From Clostridium gelidum (GTDB lineage: Bacteria; Bacillota; Clostridia; Clostridiales; Clostridiaceae), in NCBI RefSeq assembly GCF_019977655.1, contig NZ_AP024849.1, positions 3,133,001-3,197,000 of the forward strand: DNA of 64,000 bases, given 5' to 3'. The translations under genes and the position numbers were made by a program. Each line of letters begins with the position of its first letter. Position 1 is the first letter of the stretch. The notes below the pieces were generated by a model, which saw nothing but the letters and a program-made list of their open reading frames with translations, did no database searches and was not told the DNA's origin. Shown piece by piece: positions 45,361-54,524 of this stretch.

Positions 45361-46446
45361 TTATAGTAGATTTGCTTCTGCTGATGCTAATATAAATGGT
45401 CCAAGACCCTTTGGTTCATTGGAAACTATAGGTTCACTTATATAATATGTAAATGATCCATCTCTATTGTCTTTTCCACCAAGTCCTGCAACAAAACAAA
45501 TTTTATTTAAATTAATAAGACCTTCTTTAGTTTCTAAAATAAATTCATCAACTAATCCTTTAAAAGATGCTTTTCCAAATTCTCTTAATTCTTCTGGAAG
45601 ATATCCTTTTCTAATTCCCTTAAAAATTGAATACGCTATCATTGATGATCCTGAAGCTTCTAAATAATTACCTTTTCTATCACCTTGATCTAATACTTGA
45701 TACCATACATGACTATCTTTATCTGCTACTTTTATAAGTGCATTTACACAATCATTAAATATGTTAAGAACTTCTGCTTTATATTTATTATCTTCTGGCA
45801 GTTCATCTAATGTATCAACTAATGCCATAAGATACCATCCCATAGATCTACTCCAGAAATGTGCTGATAATCCAGTTTCTTTATTAGCCCAATGTTGAAC
45901 TCTTGCATCATCATATGCATGATATAAAAGACCAGTTTTTTTATCAATTAAATGGTTCTTAGCTATAACGAATTGTTTTGCTATATCATCAAACTCACCT
46001 GCATCTCCGAATTCGTTTACATACTTTGCATAAAAAGTTGCTCCCATATATAAACCATCTAACCATATTTGTTCAGGATAAATTTCCTTATGCCAGAAAA
46101 CTCCTTCTCTAGTTCTTGGATGATTATCAATTTGTGTTCTTAATTGTTTCAATGCTTTTTTGTATTTTTCATCTTTTGTTTCCTTATATATTGTTAATAG
46201 TATTTTTCCATTATTCAAATGATCAATATTATATTCATCTTCTTTATAACCTTTAATAGATCCATCTTCTTGAATAAAAGTATCCATACATTCTTTTATA
46301 TAATCAAAATATTTTCTATCCTTAGTTTGTTTCCAAACTTCCGCAATTCCATCAAGTGTTAACCCGAATTCATAAGCCCAATAACTAGTTAAGTCAGTCT
46401 TTCTTTCTATTACTGAATCTGCCATCCATTTTGCATAATCTTTCAT
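45361..46446 (-). CDS. Unsaturated uronyl hydrolase, GH105 family
   Basis: Hydrolyses the unsaturated uronate from the end of pectin-lyase products, yielding 5-keto-4-deoxyuronate. The (alpha/alpha)6-barrel family markers are visible: SYWAYEFGLTLDGIAEVW, WLDGLYMGATFYAKYV (catalytic Asp region), AHFWSRSMGWYLMALVDTL and YLEASGSSMIAYSIFKGI. Length 361 is typical of YteR/YesR-like enzymes. No signal peptide, so it is intracellular. TAGGAGG precedes the ATG. Its promoter region contains a perfect 16-bp inverted repeat. Confidence 0.88.
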   Translation of the reverse strand: MKDYAKWMADSVIERKTDLTSYWAYEFGLTLDGIAEVWKQTKDRKYFDYIKECMDTFIQEDGSIKGYKEDEYNIDHLNNGKILLTIYKETKDEKYKKALKQLRTQIDNHPRTREGVFWHKEIYPEQIWLDGLYMGATFYAKYVNEFGDAGEFDDIAKQFVIAKNHLIDKKTGLLYHAYDDARVQHWANKETGLSAHFWSRSMGWYLMALVDTLDELPEDNKYKAEVLNIFNDCVNALIKVADKDSHVWYQVLDQGDRKGNYLEASGSSMIAYSIFKGIRKGYLPEELREFGKASFKGLVDEFILETKEGLINLNKICFVAGLGGKDNRDGSFTYYISEPIVSNEPKGLGPFILASAEANLL

Positions 46447-46498
46447 TTTATGATCCTCCTAATTTCAGTTCAATTTTTTTCAATTATTATATAATATT

Positions 46499-46626
46499 AA
46501 TAAAGTTTCTGCATACAATGCTATATTTTATTTATTTACATTAAGGTCGTAAATATTGTACTTAAATTTAAAAAGTTAATAAACCGTAACTTTTCAAATA
46601 TACTTTTTAGATGCAGAAACTTTATT
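46499..46626. promoter_or_regulatory. Perfect 16-bp inverted repeat before the GH105 gene
   Basis: AATAAAGTTTCTGCAT at 46499-46514 and its exact reverse complement at 46611-46626, 96 bp apart, in the 212-bp gap between kduD and the GH105 gene. Such spaced, oppositely oriented sites suit a DNA-looping or paired-operator arrangement. It is unlike the TGCACACGTGTTC site, so a second regulator is likely. Confidence 0.65.
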
Positions 46627-46658
46627 TATAACATCAAATATTGTACTATGATTTTAAA

Positions 46659-47441
46659 CTATCTTACTAACCAGCCACCATCAACTGCAAGTATATGTCC
46701 ATTAACATAATCTGATGCTCTACTTGCTAAAAATACAACTGCTCCCATTAAATCAAATGGATCAGCCCATCTATCTGCTGGTATTCTTCCTTGTATTTCA
46801 GCATTTCTTTCTTTATCGGCTCTTATTGGTTCAGTATTTGCTGTCTTTATATATCCTGGTGCAATAGCATTTATTTGAATATTCTTACATGCAAGTTCAT
46901 TAGCAAAAGCTTTAGTTATACCTGCAACTCCATGTTTACTGGCTGTATATGATGGTACAAATTTTCCACCTTGAAATGCTAACATAGATGCGACATTAAT
47001 TATTTTTCCAAAGCCTTGCTTAACCATTATTTTAGCTACATCTTGGCTTAAGAAATATAATGCATTTAGGTTAATATCTATTACTGCATTCCAATCTTCT
47101 TCTTTATATTCAAGAAGTGGAGCTCTTCTTATAGTTCCTGCATTATTTACTAATATATCTATCTTTCCATATAACTGTACTGTTAACTTCACGATGTTAT
47201 CTCTATCTTCTTTATTGGTTAAATCACCTTGAATAAATCTAACTTGTCTTCCTTCTTTTTCTATTAATTTTCTAGTTTCATCCCACTCCTTACCATGAGT
47301 TGGAATTACCAAATCTGCCCCTGCCTTAGCTAAAGCTACTGCATATGCTTGTCCAAGTCCCGTGTTTCCAGCTGTAACTATTGCCACTTTCCCTTTCAAT
47401 GAAAAGAAATCCATTGAAAAACCATCTAATATATTTGCCAT
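46659..47441 (-). CDS. kduD: 2-dehydro-3-deoxy-D-gluconate 5-dehydrogenase
   Basis: An NAD(P)-dependent short-chain dehydrogenase converting 2,5-diketo-3-deoxygluconate to 2-keto-3-deoxygluconate in the pectin pathway. Classical SDR motifs are present: the glycine-rich TAGNTGLGQAYAVALAKAGA, the NNAGTI region, and the catalytic YTASKHG with an upstream Ser in NVASM. The N-terminal MDFFSLKGKVAIVT and PADRWADPFDLMGAVVFLAS match KduD closely. Length 260. GAGGTAG precedes the ATG; kduI lies 67 bp upstream. Confidence 0.9.
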   Translation of the reverse strand: MANILDGFSMDFFSLKGKVAIVTAGNTGLGQAYAVALAKAGADLVIPTHGKEWDETRKLIEKEGRQVRFIQGDLTNKEDRDNIVKLTVQLYGKIDILVNNAGTIRRAPLLEYKEEDWNAVIDINLNALYFLSQDVAKIMVKQGFGKIINVASMLAFQGGKFVPSYTASKHGVAGITKAFANELACKNIQINAIAPGYIKTANTEPIRADKERNAEIQGRIPADRWADPFDLMGAVVFLASRASDYVNGHILAVDGGWLVR

Positions 47442-47508
47442 ATTTGTCTACCTCAATTCTAAAATATTTATTAGTACATGAATGAAAATAATGGTTTCAA
47501 GATGTGCC

Positions 47509-48345
47509 TTATCTTAAATCTTTAATTTCTATATTATCCATATCATCAAATGTTTTGTTTTCTCCACACATACCCCAAATAAACGAATAGTTTTGAGTTC
47601 CAACGCCTGAATGAATTGACCAACTTGGAGAAATTACAGCTTGTTCCTTTTTCATTACAATATGTCTTGTTTCTTGTCCCTCTCCCATAAAGTGCATTAC
47701 ACATTGATCTTCTGGAATATCAAGATATAAATATACTTCCATACGTCTTTCATGCGTATGACAAGGCATTGTATTCCATGCACTTCCTGGTTCTAATATT
47801 GTAAGTCCCATTACTAATTGGCAACTTTCACAAACCTCTGGATGTACATATTGATTTATTACTCTCTTATTTAAAGTAAGTGAATCACCACATTGTACTT
47901 TATTAGCTTTTTCCAAATCAATTTTTACTGTTGGATAGGATTTAAGTGCTGGTGCTGAATTAACATAAAATTTTGCTGGATTCTTAGAATCTACTGACAT
48001 AAATTCAACATTTGTAGTTCCTTGCCCTATATACAACCCATCTCTATATTCCAAATCATATTCTACTCCATCAGCTATAATATTTCCGGCTCCACCTACA
48101 TTTATAATTCCAAGTTCTCTTCTTTCAAGAAAATAGTCTGTACCTAATTCCTTACATACTCCAAGTTTTAATGTTTCCTTTATAGGTGTAACTCCACCAA
48201 ATATTATTCTGTCATTATGACTGTAAACTAAATTTATTTCGTCTTCAATAAATATTTTTTCTACTAAGTAATACTTTCTTAATGTTTCTGTGTCATAGTG
48301 TTTTGAATCATCTGGGTGATTTGAATATCTAATTTCCATATTCAT
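47509..48345 (-). CDS. kduI: 5-dehydro-4-deoxy-D-glucuronate isomerase
   Basis: A cupin-fold metal enzyme that isomerises 5-keto-4-deoxyuronate to 2,5-diketo-3-deoxygluconate. MNMEIRYSNHPDDSKHYDTE opens the protein; the metal-binding cupin region is WNTMPCHTHERRMEVYLYLD, and HSGVGTQNYSFIWGMCGEN ends it. Length 278 is the family norm. I chose the ATG at 48345 because GGAG lies 9 bases before; an upstream start would add 16 unconserved residues. The operator at 48387-48400 lies 42 bp before this start. Confidence 0.92.
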   Translation of the reverse strand: MNMEIRYSNHPDDSKHYDTETLRKYYLVEKIFIEDEINLVYSHNDRIIFGGVTPIKETLKLGVCKELGTDYFLERRELGIINVGGAGNIIADGVEYDLEYRDGLYIGQGTTNVEFMSVDSKNPAKFYVNSAPALKSYPTVKIDLEKANKVQCGDSLTLNKRVINQYVHPEVCESCQLVMGLTILEPGSAWNTMPCHTHERRMEVYLYLDIPEDQCVMHFMGEGQETRHIVMKKEQAVISPSWSIHSGVGTQNYSFIWGMCGENKTFDDMDNIEIKDLR

Positions 48346-48386
48346 AATTATAATCTCCTTCATTTCTAACTTAATTTTCAGATTAT

Positions 48387-48400
48387 TGCACACGTGTTCC
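48387..48400. promoter_or_regulatory. LacI-type operator, copy 1 (kduI-proximal)
   Basis: TGCACACGTGTTCC with palindromic core ACACGTGT, 42 bp upstream of the kduI start. Followed by TAAAAAGTTAAAATATAATT, which recurs after copy 2. Confidence 0.8.
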
Positions 48401-48506
48401 TAAAAAGTTAAAATATAATTCAAGAACATAGCTTGTTCTTGAGCTTAAATTAAAAGCATATATTTAGAACTTACAATATGCTTTTTAATCTTATAATTAA
48501 ACATTG

Positions 48507-48520
48507 TGCACACGTGTTCC
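48507..48520. promoter_or_regulatory. LacI-type operator, copy 2
   Basis: Identical TGCACACGTGTTCC, 120 bp from copy 1, followed by TAAAAGGCTAAAATATAATT, so the operator is part of a longer repeated module of about 37 bp. Confidence 0.75.
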
Positions 48521-48588
48521 TAAAAGGCTAAAATATAATTCAAGATTTATAATGTGCTTATTAATACTTAACTTGTATTTAAGCACTT

Positions 48589-48602
48589 TGCACACGTGTT
48601 CC
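48589..48602. promoter_or_regulatory. LacI-type operator, copy 3
   Basis: Identical TGCACACGTGTTCC, 82 bp from copy 2 and 87 bp past the lacI-type gene's stop. The stretches between the copies contain hairpins (for example GTGCTTA / TAAGCAC at 48554-48586). Confidence 0.75.
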
Positions 48603-48688
48603 TAAATCTTATAAATTTATTATATATGGTAATGTAAAGAATTGCAATAGCTTTTCAAAAAAATCTTTTTATGATCATCTTATCTTAT

Positions 48689-49696
48689 TTATTGAGTATT
48701 AATTAAATTTTTAATGGAATTGCCCATTTCTAATTTTGATTGTAAATATATCTTTTTATCATATATATTTTCATCATTATTTATTAATTTAAAAAGTAAA
48801 TCAATTGCAATTTTAGCTATTTCTCCGATAGGTCTTTTTATTGTAGTAATACTTGGGGTAAGAAATTCTCCGAATTCACTTCCATCAAATCCCAAAATAG
48901 AAATATCATCTGGGACTTTTAATCCCTTTTCTGCAAGAGCTTTTATAGCACCAGCTGCCATTTCATCATTAAACGCAAATATTGCCGAAAAATATTCTTT
49001 CTTCTCAATAATTTTTTTAGCTTGTATATAACCGCCTTTTACAGTAAAATCTCCATTTACTATTAAATTTTTATTTAAATCAATATTATATTTTTTAAAA
49101 GCTTCTAAATAACCTTTTCTTCTCATTTTAGTAGAATCAAAATTTTCTATACCTTCAATTATTGCAATATCTTTGTGCCCTTTTTTTATCAACTCTTCGA
49201 CACCCTTGCAAGTACCTATACTTTCATCAGTAAATATATTTATAACATCAAAGTTTACTTTTCTATTTATAACAACAAGTGGTATTTCCTTTTCTAAAAT
49301 TTCTTTTATAAACTCATCATCATCTACTTTTTGGCTTACCACTAATATTCCATCATAGTTCTTAGGGTTTATTGTATTTTTCTCATAGGTATCTATACCT
49401 TTAACAATAACATTATATTTTTTATCTATATTTCTATATACATTATTTATTACAGTTTGGAATACAAACGCGGAAGTCCCATTATCTATTGTTGAAAAGA
49501 ATACGCCTATATTATAAGCCTTATCCATTCTTAAGCTCCTAGCACTCATGTTAGGCGTGTAGTTTAATTCTTTAACTGCTTTAAATATCTCCTCTTTAGT
49601 CTTTTCATTTACATTTTTAGAACCTGTTAGTGCCCTAGAAACAGTTGAATGGGATATACCAAGTGATTTTGCTATATCTTTAATCGTAGTAGCCAT
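48689..49696 (-). CDS. LacI-family transcriptional regulator
   Basis: A 335-residue repressor. The N-terminal helix-turn-helix MATTIKDIAKSLGISHSTVS with RALTGSKNVNEKT is classic LacI. The rest is a periplasmic-binding-protein-like effector domain (IFAFNDEMAAGAIKALAEKG; DISILGFDGSEFGEFLTPSI). ATG 49696 is chosen because GGAGG precedes it. It is likely the repressor acting on the TGCACACGTGTTC sites, with a pectin breakdown product as inducer (inference). Confidence 0.9.
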   Translation of the reverse strand: MATTIKDIAKSLGISHSTVSRALTGSKNVNEKTKEEIFKAVKELNYTPNMSARSLRMDKAYNIGVFFSTIDNGTSAFVFQTVINNVYRNIDKKYNVIVKGIDTYEKNTINPKNYDGILVVSQKVDDDEFIKEILEKEIPLVVINRKVNFDVINIFTDESIGTCKGVEELIKKGHKDIAIIEGIENFDSTKMRRKGYLEAFKKYNIDLNKNLIVNGDFTVKGGYIQAKKIIEKKEYFSAIFAFNDEMAAGAIKALAEKGLKVPDDISILGFDGSEFGEFLTPSITTIKRPIGEIAKIAIDLLFKLINNDENIYDKKIYLQSKLEMGNSIKNLINTQ

Positions 49697-49801
49697 TATT
49701 ATCCTCCATAAACTTCTTTTATATATAATCATATACTATTATATCAGTTATTGTTGAAAATATAATAAAATAATTTTTCCCATATGCATAAATACAATGA
49801 A

Positions 49802-50638
49802 TTATAAATTATCATATATTTTTGTTAAGTATATAATTCCTTCATCTATATCTTCTGGAGTTGTACTTTCAAGAAGTACATCTATATATGGTTTTTTTTC
49901 TTTTATCAAAGACAATAATAATGGATAATTGAATTGACCTTTTCCAATTGCTGCAAGCTTAATTTCACCATCTGTATATTCGAAATCCTTTGCATGAATT
50001 GCAACTATTCTATCTCCAAAAAGTTCAAAAGATTTTCTAATTAAGTCATCTTGTTTATCATAGTTGTTTTCATTTATAAGATTGACTGGATCAAAAATAA
50101 CTTGTACGTTATTTGACTTAACATTATCTAATACACGTTTCATTCTTTCAGGTGTATTAATTACATGTTTTGCAACTCCTTCTATGCCAACCATTACTCC
50201 AAATTTTTCTGCTTCTTTCACAAGTATTTTTATTGAACTTAATGTTCTTTGAAATGCTTCTTCTGTGTTATTTTCTGGTGTATACACATATTCTTTATTA
50301 AGTGCTCCAGTTTCTGTACCTACAATACTACAACCAAAATCTCTTGCAAATCGTATATATTCCTTAAAGGTATCCAATAAACATTTAAGTTCATCATCAT
50401 CTGGATTAGCTAAATTTATGTAACATCCGAGTATGCTTACATTTATATTATATTTAGAAAAAGTATCCCTAACATATCTAGCCATTCCTGGTGTAATACT
50501 TCCCTTAGTAAGTTTAAATCCAGTTTTGACTTTTTTAAGTGCTAAATGAACGCTTTTAAAGTCTTTTTCATGTATTCTTTCCCCTAGTTCATCTAAATTA
50601 CCATGAATCACATCATGACATCTAACTCCAAGTCTCAT
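49802..50638 (-). CDS. TIM-barrel sugar isomerase/epimerase-like protein
   Basis: A 278-residue protein of the AP_endonuc_2 (xylose-isomerase-like TIM barrel) family. MRLGVRCHDVIHGNLDELGE begins it. Metal-ligand candidates lie in CSIVGTETGALN, GIEGVAKHVINTPE, VIFDPVNLINENN and IVAIHAKDFEYTDG. ATG 50638 has GGAG 7 bases before. It lies 105 bp upstream of the regulator gene and has the operator 44 bp before its start, so it belongs to the uronate regulon. Substrate unknown: an epimerase or isomerase of a uronate-derived sugar is plausible. Confidence 0.82.
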   Translation of the reverse strand: MRLGVRCHDVIHGNLDELGERIHEKDFKSVHLALKKVKTGFKLTKGSITPGMARYVRDTFSKYNINVSILGCYINLANPDDDELKCLLDTFKEYIRFARDFGCSIVGTETGALNKEYVYTPENNTEEAFQRTLSSIKILVKEAEKFGVMVGIEGVAKHVINTPERMKRVLDNVKSNNVQVIFDPVNLINENNYDKQDDLIRKSFELFGDRIVAIHAKDFEYTDGEIKLAAIGKGQFNYPLLLSLIKEKKPYIDVLLESTTPEDIDEGIIYLTKIYDNL

Positions 50639-50681
50639 AAGTATTCTCCTCATCTTTTTGTTTACAAATTCACGCGTATAT

Positions 50682-50695
50682 TGCACACGTGTTCA
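50682..50695. promoter_or_regulatory. LacI-type operator, copy 4 (TIM-barrel gene)
   Basis: TGCACACGTGTTCA, matching the other copies in 13 of 14 positions, 44 bp upstream of the TIM-barrel start, nearly the same spacing as copy 1 before kduI. Confidence 0.8.
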
Positions 50696-50843
50696 CAAAT
50701 GTTTAAATTTATTTTATATCACTTATGAACAAATTTCAAGCCTTCATAGATATTAAGTTACTATATTTTACTTTAATATCTAATAAAGGCTTATAAACTT
50801 GAGATTTAGAGATTATATGATGTGTTCAAATTAATACTGTATT

Positions 50844-53090
50844 CTATTTCTTGAATATGATTATGACTTTAAATAAGTCTCCATCTACTTCTATATTAAA
50901 ATTCCCCCCTTGAACTTCCACAAAGCTCTTTGCAATTGCAAGGCCTAGTCCTGATCCTTCAGTATTTCTAGATTTATCTCCTCTTTCAAATCTTTCAACT
51001 ATATCAAATGCATCAAAAGTGATTTCTTCTGCAGACATATTTTTTATATTAATCTCGACTTTATCTTCATGATCTATTATATCTACATAAACCCTTGATC
51101 CTTCCATAGCATACTTAACTACATTGTTTAAAAGATTTTCAAAAATTCTAAAAGTCTTTTGACTATCTAGAGTTAAAATAATTTTATTCCCTGGGAAATT
51201 ATTCCTTATTTTTAAATTTGTATTTTTTATCTTATCTTCCAATTCTATTTCTGTTTGCTTCATTAATTCACCAATATCGACTTTGACTAAATTTAAATTA
51301 ATATTCCCACTTGTTGCTCTGCTTACTTCAAATAAATCTTCAATTAAAAATTTAAGTCTTTGAGATTTTTTATCTAAAGTTTCAATATATGATTTACGTT
51401 CATCTTCAGTTATGTTTTCATTTTTCAACAAATCTACATAAGTTATTATTGATGTGAGAGGTGTTTTTAAATCATGAGACACATTTGATATTAACTCTGT
51501 TTTCATACTTTGACTTTTAACTTCTTCATTTACTGCTTTTTTAAATCCATTTTGTATTTTTACAACTTGCTCTTTAAAGGGATTAAATAATCCTAAATCT
51601 TCATTTATTTTAACATCTAAATTACCCTCTGCAATTTTATTTGTAGCATCCAATAACATTGCATAATTATTTTTTATTTTAATTAAATATTTTTTTAATA
51701 AATTAAACATAACTGTACAATAAGTAAATGCTAATATTAATCCCCAGAATGCTGAAAATATAAATGACCAAGTTATTAATATTCCCAAAACCCATAAAAT
51801 GAAAAAAACTAAAATAACAGCAGCATCAATTACAACTATCTTTATTATAAATTTATTAGATTTATCAGTTAAATCTATATTTGATAACTCATGCGTTACC
51901 CTTTTTATATACGTAATTAGCGTATCATTTAATTTTTTTAATAATTTAAAAAATTTAATTGTAAGTAAATTTTCTTTAATATAAGTAATTATATTAGGTT
52001 TAAATATATGTTTCAAAAACATTACATTTTCAAATATGAAAGATGTAAATACAATCCACAAAATTAAATTTAATATAATAACTATAAATTTATCAAATTG
52101 ATTATTGTTGGTATTCCCTAGAAAATAATAAATAAGTTTGTTATTCAACGTATTTTTTACCACTTGAATAGATAATTCTCCTAAAACAAATATACCACCA
52201 ATTAAAATAGAGAAATTTATTTCAAATGGAATTTTCAATAAATTTTTTATACCTAATATTTCTTTTCCCACCTTATAAGGCATTAATAATGATAGAATTC
52301 CTATACTACATCCTATTATTAGTATAAATTCTGCGACTATAGGATAATCAATCATATCACCAGGTGAATTTACAAGTACACTTATATTATCCTCAAATTT
52401 TAATTCCTTTGGAATTGCATATACAAAAGTTGCATTTTTAATAGAATTAAATTTAACCTCATTTTCTTCTACTAAGTTATTATCAAATGATCTTTTAAAG
52501 TTGAATTCTGAGAATCTATTTCTTACTGTATATTCATCTGCACCATGTACATTAGTTACTTCTACTCCACCATTTTCATCATAATGTACAACCATGTAAA
52601 AATCATAAATATTATTTAATTCTTTATTGTCAATGGTATTTACTAATTCACTTAGTTTATTTTCTGTATTAGTTTTACCTTTTTCTATATCATTTCCATA
52701 TGCAAAGTAATTCAGATTTTTTAAACTTCTGCCGAAATATTCATCCCATTCTTCTAATTTATTATTAAAATTCTTTTTAAAATCATTATACTTTAAATAA
52801 TCATTATACTTTCCTGATTCTTTATATTTAGAGGATTTAACATATACTTCATCATAAGTTAAATCTGCACCATTTTGTTTTTCTAAACTATCTTTATATA
52901 ATATATAACTAGTTTGATTTATTATTTTTAGAATATCATTATTTTCATAAGGAGAAGAACTATTATCCTTTCCAATATTCTTAATTAATGGATATGAACT
53001 TATTATTCCAAATGATGTTAAAACTAAAACTAATATTGCAATTATATTTAATTTAATTGGTTTACTAATGTTTTTCAATTTTATATCCAA
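50844..53090 (-). CDS. Large multi-pass sensor histidine kinase
   Basis: A 748-residue membrane kinase. The first helix is near residues 15-35, followed by an extracellular region of about 200 residues, then several more helices between about 250 and 470. A HAMP-like linker leads to the dimerisation domain with the phosphorylated His (SNVSHDLKTPLTSIITYVD) and an HATPase domain ending with GSGLGLAIAKSFVEVQGG. Its start overlaps the response regulator stop by 26 bp, so they form a pair. The ligand is not apparent; the arrangement resembles clostridial envelope-stress kinases. Confidence 0.88.
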   Translation of the reverse strand: MDIKLKNISKPIKLNIIAILVLVLTSFGIISSYPLIKNIGKDNSSSPYENNDILKIINQTSYILYKDSLEKQNGADLTYDEVYVKSSKYKESGKYNDYLKYNDFKKNFNNKLEEWDEYFGRSLKNLNYFAYGNDIEKGKTNTENKLSELVNTIDNKELNNIYDFYMVVHYDENGGVEVTNVHGADEYTVRNRFSEFNFKRSFDNNLVEENEVKFNSIKNATFVYAIPKELKFEDNISVLVNSPGDMIDYPIVAEFILIIGCSIGILSLLMPYKVGKEILGIKNLLKIPFEINFSILIGGIFVLGELSIQVVKNTLNNKLIYYFLGNTNNNQFDKFIVIILNLILWIVFTSFIFENVMFLKHIFKPNIITYIKENLLTIKFFKLLKKLNDTLITYIKRVTHELSNIDLTDKSNKFIIKIVVIDAAVILVFFILWVLGILITWSFIFSAFWGLILAFTYCTVMFNLLKKYLIKIKNNYAMLLDATNKIAEGNLDVKINEDLGLFNPFKEQVVKIQNGFKKAVNEEVKSQSMKTELISNVSHDLKTPLTSIITYVDLLKNENITEDERKSYIETLDKKSQRLKFLIEDLFEVSRATSGNINLNLVKVDIGELMKQTEIELEDKIKNTNLKIRNNFPGNKIILTLDSQKTFRIFENLLNNVVKYAMEGSRVYVDIIDHEDKVEINIKNMSAEEITFDAFDIVERFERGDKSRNTEGSGLGLAIAKSFVEVQGGNFNIEVDGDLFKVIIIFKK

Positions 53091-53769
53091 CTCCCCATAC
53101 CACCTTTAAATATTTCGGATTTTTCCTATCAATTTCTATTTTTTCTCTTATATTTCTAACATGAACCATAACTGTATCAGTATTTATAGCTTGTTCATTC
53201 CAAACATCTTCATATATTGACTCTGCTGAAAATACTTTTCCACAGTTTTTCATAAGTAATTCTAATATTTTAAATTCTATGGGAGTAAGCTTTACTTCTT
53301 CTCCATCCACCGTTACTTCTTTAGTGTCTATATTTAATTCAAGACCACCAATTTCAAAACTATTGATACTTTTCTCTTGATTAGTTATTACTCTTAAATA
53401 CTTTGAGTATCTTCTAAGTTGTGAATTAACTCTAGCTAGAAGCTCCATTGGATTAAATGGCTTGGTTACATAATCATCTGCACCAATATTGAGTCCCATA
53501 ATCTTGTCCATTTCTTCCGATTTAGCAGTGAGCATAATTACGGGAAACTCGTGATTTTCTCTAAGTTTCATAACCATGGTTGTTCCATCCATCTTAGGCA
53601 TCATTATATCTACAATTGCTAAATGTAAAGTTTCCTTTTCTATAATTTCTAATCCCTCTATTCCATTACTTGCTTTAAAAACATTGTATCCTTGATTTTT
53701 TAAATATATTTCAATTCCATCACATATTTCTTTTTCATCTTCCACAATTAAAACATTATACAAATTCAT
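53065..53769 (-). CDS. OmpR/PhoB-family response regulator
   Basis: A 234-residue DNA-binding regulator partnered with the overlapping kinase. The receiver domain has VLIVEDEKEICDGIEIYLKN (acidic pair), the phospho-acceptor Asp in LAIVDIMMPKMDG, and the Lys in GADDYVTKPFNPMEL. The winged-helix output is KLTPIEFKILELLMKN ... VMVHVRNIREKIE. I favour ATG 53769, since the upstream GTG at 53787 has no ribosome site; the site before the ATG is itself distant. Targets unknown. Confidence 0.9.
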   Translation of the reverse strand: MNLYNVLIVEDEKEICDGIEIYLKNQGYNVFKASNGIEGLEIIEKETLHLAIVDIMMPKMDGTTMVMKLRENHEFPVIMLTAKSEEMDKIMGLNIGADDYVTKPFNPMELLARVNSQLRRYSKYLRVITNQEKSINSFEIGGLELNIDTKEVTVDGEEVKLTPIEFKILELLMKNCGKVFSAESIYEDVWNEQAINTDTVMVHVRNIREKIEIDRKNPKYLKVVWGVGYKIEKH

Positions 53770-54157
53770 TATGATTAAACGCCTCACTCACTATAGTTAA
53801 GTTACAAATTCCCAAATACACTAACATAATATTACATCAGAATTAATTATATAATATTATGTGAGGGATTACCAAGTTTCTTATATATATTGCAAATCAC
53901 AATGGCCACTATAAATGATTAAGCAGTATTTATAATTTTTTTATTTTAATTAATTCTCTGTATAAATATCCCTCCAATCTTTTTATAAGTTCTTAACTTT
54001 CTCTTTCTGATCATAACTACTTGTTTACAAATATAAATATACACTTCAAAAATAAAGATAGATTATAATAAAAACGAAAGATTTTCTAAAGAAAAGTAAA
54101 AATATTAATAATATGCAAATGGATATCTAAACCTATCACCCTTATTTAAATTTCAAA
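53770..54157. other. Intergenic region upstream of the two-component genes
   Basis: AT-rich non-coding stretch between the response regulator start and the terminator at 54158. It should contain the regulator promoter; nothing else recognised. Confidence 0.4.
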
Positions 54158-54200
54158 AAGAGGTTATCTTAAAATTTCTTTCATTTTAAGATAACCTCTT
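54158..54200 (-). terminator. Strong terminator of the 59-residue protein gene
   Basis: Perfect 18-bp arms AAGAGGTTATCTTAAAAT / ATTTTAAGATAACCTCTT with a 7-base loop; the minus strand continues into TTTTTG. It lies 10 bp after the stop. Confidence 0.9.
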
Positions 54201-54210
54201 CTTTATACTG

Positions 54211-54390
54211 CTATATTTCAGCTATAAGTTTCTTTAATTTATTTTGAACTAGCCATAGTTTTTTTTGCTTTCTATTATAAGCAACTATTCTATTTTTGAT
54301 ATTCTTATTTTCATCAATTAATTTAATATATTCTGTATCTGCAATTTTTAAGGCATCTTCAATAACTAAAAGTTCTTCCTTCGTGAACAT
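54211..54390 (-). CDS. Small coiled-coil protein, unknown
   Basis: A 59-residue protein beginning MFTKEELLVIEDALKIADTE and rich in Lys/Asn, predicted helical throughout. GGAGGAAATGTT precedes the ATG at 54390 and a strong terminator follows, so it is a genuine small gene. No family recognised. Confidence 0.75.
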   Translation of the reverse strand: MFTKEELLVIEDALKIADTEYIKLIDENKNIKNRIVAYNRKQKKLWLVQNKLKKLIAEI

Positions 54391-54524
54391 AACATTTCCT
54401 CCATAACTTAACATTTTAAACTATCCATAATATTATATCATATGTAACTATAAAACAATTGCATATATTGTGTCTTAAAACAAATTTCCATTAAGTCTAT
54501 TACATTAATTCTGAATATTATTCC

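Noticed and set aside
48387..48602. Three spaced identical sites as a possible CRISPR array
   Set aside because: Only 14 bp are strictly repeated, spacers are of unequal length with hairpins, and no cas genes are present. The position before kduI fits an operator.
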